Assembly: GCF_011075055.1 (NCBI RefSeq)
Contig: NC_058148.1
Span: 620,001 to 684,000 of the forward strand
DNA: 64,000 bases
Origin: Mangifera indica
Lineage: Eukaryota; Streptophyta; Magnoliopsida; Sapindales; Anacardiaceae
Direction of reading: 5' to 3'
In this document: piece after piece, positions 57,900 through 64,000 of the stretch
How positions within the stretch are numbered: the first letter of the stretch is position 1
Layout: each line of letters starts with the position of its first letter
The notes under the pieces: model-generated
What the model saw: only the letters and a program-made list of their open reading frames with translations
What the model was told of the DNA's origin: nothing
The model's database searches: none
Made by a program: the position numbers and the translations under genes

Positions 57900-60180
57900 G
57901 GCACAAAGCTAGGAACCAATGTTGGACTCTTGTAGTGTGATCATACATGCCTAAGTTGAATACATCGACTACAAACCTTCAGTATAACGATTTCACCTTG
58001 CAAAGGACATTAATTCCTATTTGAAAGACGACCTGGTTGACAATGATCGAGAAACAGTGGCAGGATGAGTCTTTCCTCCTCTGTATGTAACCATTTTGAT
58101 TAATCCCTTAATGGATTGATAGCTTTCGCATAAATCAAATTGTAGAATTTGGTGTTGTAGAATGGATAAACCCATGTATATACATTGGTAAGCTTCATAT
58201 GTCTTGAAACAACAATGACATACGTGTATAGAAAACATGAATGCTGAAACTTCATGCACGTACATGTCTAATTATAAAAGTTCACAATGCCCATGTATCC
58301 ACCCCTACCTATAACTTGGTGTCAAACATTTATATTTGGATGAACTTTAAAGTTTACAGACTTCAACACATGGTGGCTAAACTTATTCTTTGTCTATGGT
58401 ATAACTTGGTAGGGATGTTTATCTCCAATTTTTAAAAAGTATCAACACATTTGATACTAAATAAGCATCAATGTGAAAAACCATGTCAATTAAATAATTA
58501 GTATTAACCCTATACATACTTGTATGATTTTTCCTCTCATAAAACCATCGCTATAAGGTGCCCCTAATGAACTTGACTAGTATCGTGATAAACAAACCTT
58601 GCTTATGTCTAACAAGTGTATTAAATGACTTTGTGATATTGGTTGTCATTATGTTATACTTGTTGTTTGGAAAATATCCCTTGATTCATCGCTAATACCC
58701 CACCTCACGTAAGTAATCCCTCGCTTCAAAATGCATCTTATCAATAGATCTTATCATGAACTCAAAGCCTACTTTTGTGTAGGCCTTCGTTGTTTTCTAG
58801 TATAAACATGTAACCTATGAGTTATGATTGTACTTTGATCGCATGTTACAAAGAAAGTAATGACAACAACATCCATGGTGTACATTTAGAAATACCTTAA
58901 CTATTGTAGAGTATATAACGTAATGTCAATATGAGATTACTACCAACTCTGGCACTTCACCAATGCAATCCTTAAGTATTGTCAAAACCAACACCATGTT
59001 GAATGATTTTTCTTTTTTCCCACACTAAAAGCTATTGGATAAACCTGGTTATTATCATCCAGGGCCACAACAAGAAATAAATGTCTAAGATATTGATCAT
59101 TTAAGAAATCAACGTCAATGCAAATACCTAGTCGAAGATATCATTGAAATGCACGAATAAAATAACCTAATGCCATAAAAAAGTACTAAAAGTGATGTTC
59201 TTCATTTGTTTGTATATAAGTCACGATAACCAGATTAGCAAGCCTTAAATTGTAGTAATAATATAGTAAAAGCATAAATGACTCTATCGATGCTCAATAA
59301 CTGTATTGCCTAATTTTTTGTTTGTCAAGCCTGTGAATATAATATATCAATTTTATATCTGTCGATGATGTTAATAACGATCTCCTTAAGTTGATAAATA
59401 CGATCAATCAATATGAACTTTAATTTCATTAATTGGCCTAAAGCTTAAGCCCTAACTTACCTATGATATGGCTTTATCTTATCTCTTAAGCATGTATGCA
59501 TAGGATTCATAGAGCATATTCGAAATACGTCACGAGGGTTTTATTCATCTTCCTAATAGATACCATTTGCATTGCTTATCATAACACTTAATCTCCTATC
59601 TCTTTGTTTCTAACTTAGCCACTTTGTATTAAAATCCTTTTTCCAATGCAAATTGAGCAACCACATCTTTAAAGTGCCTTTTATACCTAAAAATGTCACC
59701 AATTTTTACAGCATTCCCTCTCACATAGGTCCTGCACCATTTGATGTTGTTGAAGTTTGTGGAGAAAAATTGGGTAGCCACTTAAATGGATCAGTAGGGA
59801 CATTATCAGAAAATTGATCAACATAATTCCCACCACCCTGAAGAGAACCTTCAAGCTTGAGACTACTTATATCATAGTTAACAGGTGATGTATCATCTAG
59901 GTCAAACTTATCAAGAGGAACATTAGCTATCTCATTCCCATCAAAGTCACCTCAATTTGAAACCTTCTCTTTGTCTCCATGAACCCATTCTACAACAATA
60001 TAGAATGCATTATTACAAAAATCAGTCAACTCTTCCTCATTGGATTCCTTTTTCAATTCACCATTATCGTTCTCTTATTTCTTCTTCTCTTTGTACTTTA
60101 ATAGGGGTACATGTAACAAAAGCTGACATACATTCTTAGAAGTATTTTGACATTTTGTTTTAGTTTCATGTATAACTGAA
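57900..60180 (-). pseudogene. MuDR-type transposase of the MULE
   Basis: On minus, from about 60180: an acidic N-terminal part (FDGNEIANVPLDKFDLDD; SLQGGGNYVDQFSDNVP), a MuDR DNA-binding-like region (SMNPMHTC near 59490), then the MULE transposase core near 59040-58600 (FLVVALDDNNQVYPIAFSVG; KGYFPNNKYNIMTTNITKSF) and the SWIM/C-terminal part at 58017-58265 (CHCCFKTYEAYQCIYMG). Many stops occur. Transposase would cut the terminal repeats and make 9-bp duplications. This copy is inactive, but active relatives could mobilise the MITEs here. Confidence 0.75.
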
Positions 60181-60200
60181 TGTTATTTCAAATCGGATCG

Positions 60201-60491
60201 ATACCACATTTTTCACACAACAGCAAGATAAATCCTTTAAGTATTGTTTTAGATAGAATTTTAACCACTATTTTAAAACCTCTAATGTATTTCATTATTT
60301 TCTAATCATGTTGAATCCACTATCCTTTGAAATAAACAACATAACTCACCATTTCAATTATCAATCTTACAATGAATAATATTGATTAAAAAAAAACATT
60401 TATTAGAAAAATCCACATTAAGATTTGCCAATATAACAAAATGCCCCTATATTTTTTTTACATTTTATTTAATCCCCTCATATATTATTAA
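60201..60491. other. spacer between the MULE and the next MITE
   Basis: AT-rich. From about 60420 it contains AAAATGCCCCTATATTTT-type motifs that recur at 61133-61435 and 63128-63660. Confidence 0.45.
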
Positions 60492-61132
60492 GGGAAAAAG
60501 ACAATTTCCCACCCAAGTTTTCGTGAAATGACAAATATATACCCATAACAAATGAAAAACTCAAATACCCATCTAAGTTTTAATCTGCTATAACACATTC
60601 ACAAATTTTCTATTAGGGTTAAAGGGTAAAATTGTTATTTTATCAGTAATATTAAAATAATTAAAATTATATCTCATTTCCCCTTTGGTTTGGAAAAATA
60701 ACATTTTCCCCTTAATTAAGTTTTGAAAAATTTACTTTCCCCTCTAGGATACAAAACCTGAAATTTAGCTACTTTCTTCAGCGAATAGTGGATCAATGAT
60801 AGAGGAACAAGACAAAGTCGTTCAGAGGATGACCTCTAGATGACAATTATCATCCAAGGAAGACGAGCATCATTTAGATCTGGGATTTAGGTGGGGCAAT
60901 CACTTTTCAAAGTTTAGGTATGGGGGTTAAATATTAATTTTTGAAACTTGTGAGGAAAAATAAAATAAAATTATGTATTTTTTAATATTATTATTAAATA
61001 ACAGTTTTACCCTTATATTTAATGAAAAATTTAATGACAGTTTAGGGATGAATGGGCATTTGGGTTTTTCATATACCGCGGGTGTATTGTTGAGATTGAG
61101 TTAAAACTTGGGTAGGAAATAGTCTTTTGCCC
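60492..61132. mobile_element. foldback MITE, 641 bp, same subfamily as 52001-52767
   Basis: Ends GGGAAAAAGACAATTTCCCA and GGTAGGAAATAGTCTTTTGC followed by CC. Left-arm blocks match 52001 closely (GTGAAATGACAAATATATAC, ATTTTATCAGTAATATTAAA). The flanks TATTATTAA and TCTTATCAA are a plausible degraded 9-bp TSD (two mismatches). Confidence 0.75.
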
Positions 61133-61444
61133 TCTTATCAAAAATCAAAATACCCCTCTATATTTTCCTAACATGTATAAACTTATTATTCTTATAATAC
61201 CTAAATGCCCCTTAATATTGGTGTTTTTCATTTAATACACTCATATTATACCTAATTTAGAAATACCCCATATAATTTTCTTGTATTTCATTTAACCCTT
61301 TCATATATCAAAATATCTCTTATATTTTTCTAACATACGAACTTGATATTCTTATAATATCTAAATGCCCCCCAATTTTAGCTTATTTTATTTACCACCC
61401 TCATATTTTATCCAATTTGAATATACCCTCTATATTTTTTTATA
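61133..61444. repeat. AT-rich minisatellite-like repeat, left part
   Basis: Recurrent blocks such as CTAACATATACGAACTTGAT, ATTCTTATAATATCTAAATG and TCATTTACCACCCTCATATT. The same blocks continue at 63128-63660 on the other side of the foldback element 61445-63118. Confidence 0.65.
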
Positions 61445-63118
61445 GGGAAACTATAATAAATGGCCAAATTACCCCTCCATTAAGCAAAAATGTCCAATTT
61501 CACTATTTCTAAGCAAAAATACTCAAATTCCTTATTCGTAAGCAAAAAGGCCCTAATTTTTTTTAAAATACCAAAATTATCCTTCATCACATTTATATAA
61601 GAGCAATGCTATGTGTACCCATTTTTGGTACACAATTCATATACACAATGATATGTCATCATATAACTAGATGATTTTAAAACATGTGTCATTATATGAT
61701 AAAGAAACATCTAATCACATAATAATACCTCATCTGTGTACATAAATTGTGTACCAAAAATGGGTATACATAGTTTTATTGTTTATATAAACTCCCTCAC
61801 TCTCACTCTTATTACATACATTTCTTCTATCACTTAAATACTCACTTTCACTCTCATTTTTACTTAATATCAATTACTACGGGTTTGTTTGGAAAGAAAA
61901 ATTTGTATTTCTGAATTCGAATTGAAAAAAATTAATTCGTGAAAAATACATTGAAAATAACATGTTATGAATAAATAGATATATTAAAATACCCTAGAAT
62001 GTCAATAATAAAATAATTACTCAAAAATTTAAAAAAAACATATCTGAATTTCGAAAACTACACGTTCAAATAGCTTATGAACGAAAAAACCAAAAAATTG
62101 ATCAAAAATTTCATAATTACATCATAAAACGTGTCTAAAAAAGCACATCATAATTACAAATATCAAATTTTAAAATTATATATAAAAAAAGTCTAGCCCG
62201 ATCACAAACAAACTTGAGATCATAAAAACTGAAATCCTAAATTTGATTAAAAAAAACTGCATAATATACATTGAAATAGTTTTATTTTGGCCTCCAAATT
62301 TGATGCAACTAGCAAAGTAGGTTGTCACTATAGAGCTCAAAATGAGCTTCGCGTTGATATATTACAGGCCCCGTAACTCCTCCTGGATCAAAAGTTATGG
62401 TCGTTCAAAAATTTGTCTCATATAGACCCTATAGTTTTAAAAAAGTTAATTTCCACCCAACCCATGGTTTTCACGGACTGCCCCACAGCTCAGTGTAAAA
62501 TTTCCCATGGACCCCTGTGGATCTTCCCTTGTTCCCCCTCCCCCTAAAATTTTGAAAATGTTAAATTTCCCCCCCACCCACGGGCACCCATGGGAGTTAC
62601 CATAATACTGACAGATCTAACCGATTTTTTGGCCAAAAATTAGCATTTCAGCCTCTAATTTCAACACAAATCAAATCTACACATCTAATAACACAAAACC
62701 CCTCAAGAAATTCAAGCAAAACAATCAAAAATCAAAACATTTTATGCATTGTTCAAAATTGAAACCCTAAACATTTAAACCTCAAAATCTCCCTCAAATC
62801 TTAATAATCCTAACAATAAATTGATTCAAACAAGAAGTAGGATGAAGTACTATCCTTATTTGTCATTTTTAGTTATCGAAAAATATAAAAAAGTCGACAA
62901 AAAAGGCGAAAACACGTTGACCCGTGGGAGACCTGTGGAAGACCTGTAGGAGATTCAAATTTTCTCTGATTTTAAATAGTAAATCCATGGGAAATTTGAG
63001 GTTTATATATAAGGCAGTTTGGTTATTTTTCAACTTGAGGGTATTTTTGCTTAAACCTTAAAGTTTTGGGCAATTTTGGTTAACACCCTCTAATTTTGGA
63101 CATTTATTATAATTTCCC
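61445..63118. mobile_element. MULE-type foldback element, 1674 bp, 9-bp TSD TTTTTTATA
   Basis: Termini GGGAAACTATAATAAATGGC / mirrored CATTTATTATAATTTCCC, with perfect 9-bp duplications TTTTTTATA at 61436-61444 and 63119-63127. It interrupts the minisatellite-like repeat. Inside are runs of the motif TAAGCAAAAATGNCCAA, a nested small MITE, and a non-coding C-rich middle (62450-62600). No open frame of note. Confidence 0.75.
61601..61781. mobile_element. small MITE (181 bp) nested in the foldback element, 9-bp TSD TTTATATAA
   Basis: Inverted ends GAGCAATGCTATGTGTACCC and GGGTATACATAGTTTTATTG, sharing the TTTTTGGTACACAATT block on both arms. Perfect 9-bp TSD TTTATATAA at 61592-61600 and 61782-61790. 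The related arm at 63707-64000 lacks it. Confidence 0.88.
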
Positions 63119-63127
63119 TTTTTTATA

Positions 63128-63706
63128 TTTCTTTAATCCCCTCATATATTATTGAAGATCAAGATACCCAATATATTTTCCTAACATATACGAACTTGAT
63201 ATTCTTATAATATCTAAATACCCCCTCAATTTTGTCTAATTTCATTTACCTCTCTCATATTTTGTCTAATTTCAAAATACCCTTATATTTTTATATATTT
63301 CATTTAACCCCTTCTTATATTAACAAAAATCAAAATGCCCCTTATATTTTCCTAACATATACAAACTTGATATTCTTATAATATTAAAGTGCCCTCTCAA
63401 TTTTGACGTATTTCATTTATCACCCTCATATTTTATCTAATTTTAAAATACCTTCTATACTTATTTGACATTTTATTTATCACCCTCATGCATCGTTAGA
63501 TCTCGAAATGCCTCTATATTTTTCTAGCATTTTTTATTTAACACCTTCAAACATTGTTTAATATCAAATTACCCCATATTTCTCAACATTTATTTAACCC
63601 CTTCATATATTATCAAATATCAAAATACCCCTTATGTCATTACATTAATAAAATATACTAACTTGATTTAACAAATAAATTAAGTTTTAGAGTAAGATTT
63701 GAATAA
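63128..63706. repeat. AT-rich minisatellite-like repeat, right part
   Basis: Several diverged copies of CATTTAACCCCTTCATATAT, AAAATACCCCTTATATTTTC and GATATTCTTATAATAT blocks. Continuation of the 61133-61444 array. No gene. Confidence 0.65.
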
Positions 63707-64000
63707 ATACCTTGTTATTATGAACCAATTTTTTTATTCGAATTTAGAAGCACAAATTTTTTTCCTTCTAAACAAACCCACAATGTCAGATATTAAGTGA
63801 AAAATGAAATTTTGAATAGTGTGAGAATGTATGAGGGTGAGAGTTTATATAGAATTGGTGAAGAGTACTATTGATATTTTAAAAAAAATTTAAGGCATTT
63901 TTGCTTAATGTTTTGAAAAGTGGGCATTTTTGTTTAAAATTTTGAAAAAGAGACATGTTTGCTTAACCCAATGTAGGGGGTCATTTAATTTAAGGGAAAT
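63707..64000. repeat. arm of a further foldback element at the window edge
   Basis: Reverse complement of 61445-61950 in outline: mirrored GGTTTGTTT, CACTTAATATC and TAAGCAAAAATG blocks, ending TTTAAGGGAAAT at the last bases. The element probably ends at or just beyond 64000, so no TSD can be read. It lacks the nested 181-bp MITE. Confidence 0.6.

Larger units (their letters stand above)
54297..60200. mobile_element. decayed Mutator-like element (MULE) with DUF1985/Ulp1-like cargo gene
   Basis: The left terminus GGCCAAACGACTATTTCCCA and about 400 bp of arm match the 28606 foldback MITE. A DUF1985/Ulp1-like gene follows on plus (54840-57500) and a MuDR-type transposase on minus (57900-60180). 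This arrangement is typical of Ulp1-carrying plant MULEs. I found no matching right terminal repeat or 9-bp partner of TTTATTTTA, so the right limit is approximate and the end may be lost. Confidence 0.75.

Noticed and set aside
1..64000. tRNA, rRNA or snoRNA genes
   Set aside because: The only tRNA-related sequences I saw are primer-binding sites complementary to initiator tRNA-Met and weak pol III-like boxes in the TRIM LTR. No cloverleaf or rRNA stretch was recognised by eye; a covariance-model search would settle it.

Overview
The window is nuclear DNA from a flowering plant, almost certainly a eudicot. Genes have GT-AG introns in AT-rich sequence. The protein families are plant ones: an ankyrin-PGG membrane protein, the C-terminal leucine-rich region of a CC-NBS-LRR type resistance gene, Ty1/copia and Ty3/gypsy elements primed by initiator tRNA-Met, and a MuDR-type element carrying a DUF1985/Ulp1-like gene. 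The versions of the ankyrin and resistance families resemble those of woody eudicots (Sapindales is a low-confidence guess). Most of the window is repeat-derived, and only one protein-coding gene looks intact.

Layout. 1-3.6 kb: a decayed copia element on the minus strand, cut by the left edge, followed by a perfect 158-bp palindrome. 3.7-6.2 kb: three LRR exons of a resistance-gene pseudogene, with a solo LTR (TSD ATTCC). 7.2-10.5 kb plus 16.43-16.50 kb: a decayed multi-exon gene I do not recognise. Its last exon is split by a young, complete gypsy chromovirus at 10,492-16,421 (TSD ATTAC). 18.05-19.74 kb: a scrambled array of TRIM-type mini-retrotransposons (141-bp LTR, 147-bp interior), flanked as a block by one 5-bp TSD. 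20.4-22.0 kb: a foldback element and roughly 300-bp tandem repeats reaching into the 3' end of the next gene. 21.87-28.14 kb (minus): a seven-exon ankyrin-PGG gene whose frames and splice phases all agree (653 codons). 28.3-30.0 kb: a tandem duplication in which one unit carries a 672-bp MULE-type foldback MITE and the other keeps the empty site. 31.17-38.28 kb: a full-length decayed copia element (TSD CTTTT). 39.9-43.2 kb and 49.35-52.9 kb: two broken plus-strand copies of the ankyrin gene, separated by two nested copia fragments and a solo LTR. 54.3-60.2 kb: a decayed MULE with a DUF1985/Ulp1-like gene on plus and a MuDR transposase on minus. 60.5-64 kb: more foldback elements, in AT-rich minisatellite-like DNA.

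How the parts relate. The region reads as a history of insertion and duplication around disease-resistance and ankyrin loci. The foldback MITEs share their long terminal arms with the 54.3-kb MULE, so they are probably its non-autonomous derivatives. Three insertions can be checked within the window against a paralogous empty or near-empty site. I found no bacterial-style system, CRISPR array, rRNA or tRNA gene, and nothing I can defend as a wholly new system. The most unusual structures are the TRIM array, the perfect palindrome and the MULE/foldback family.
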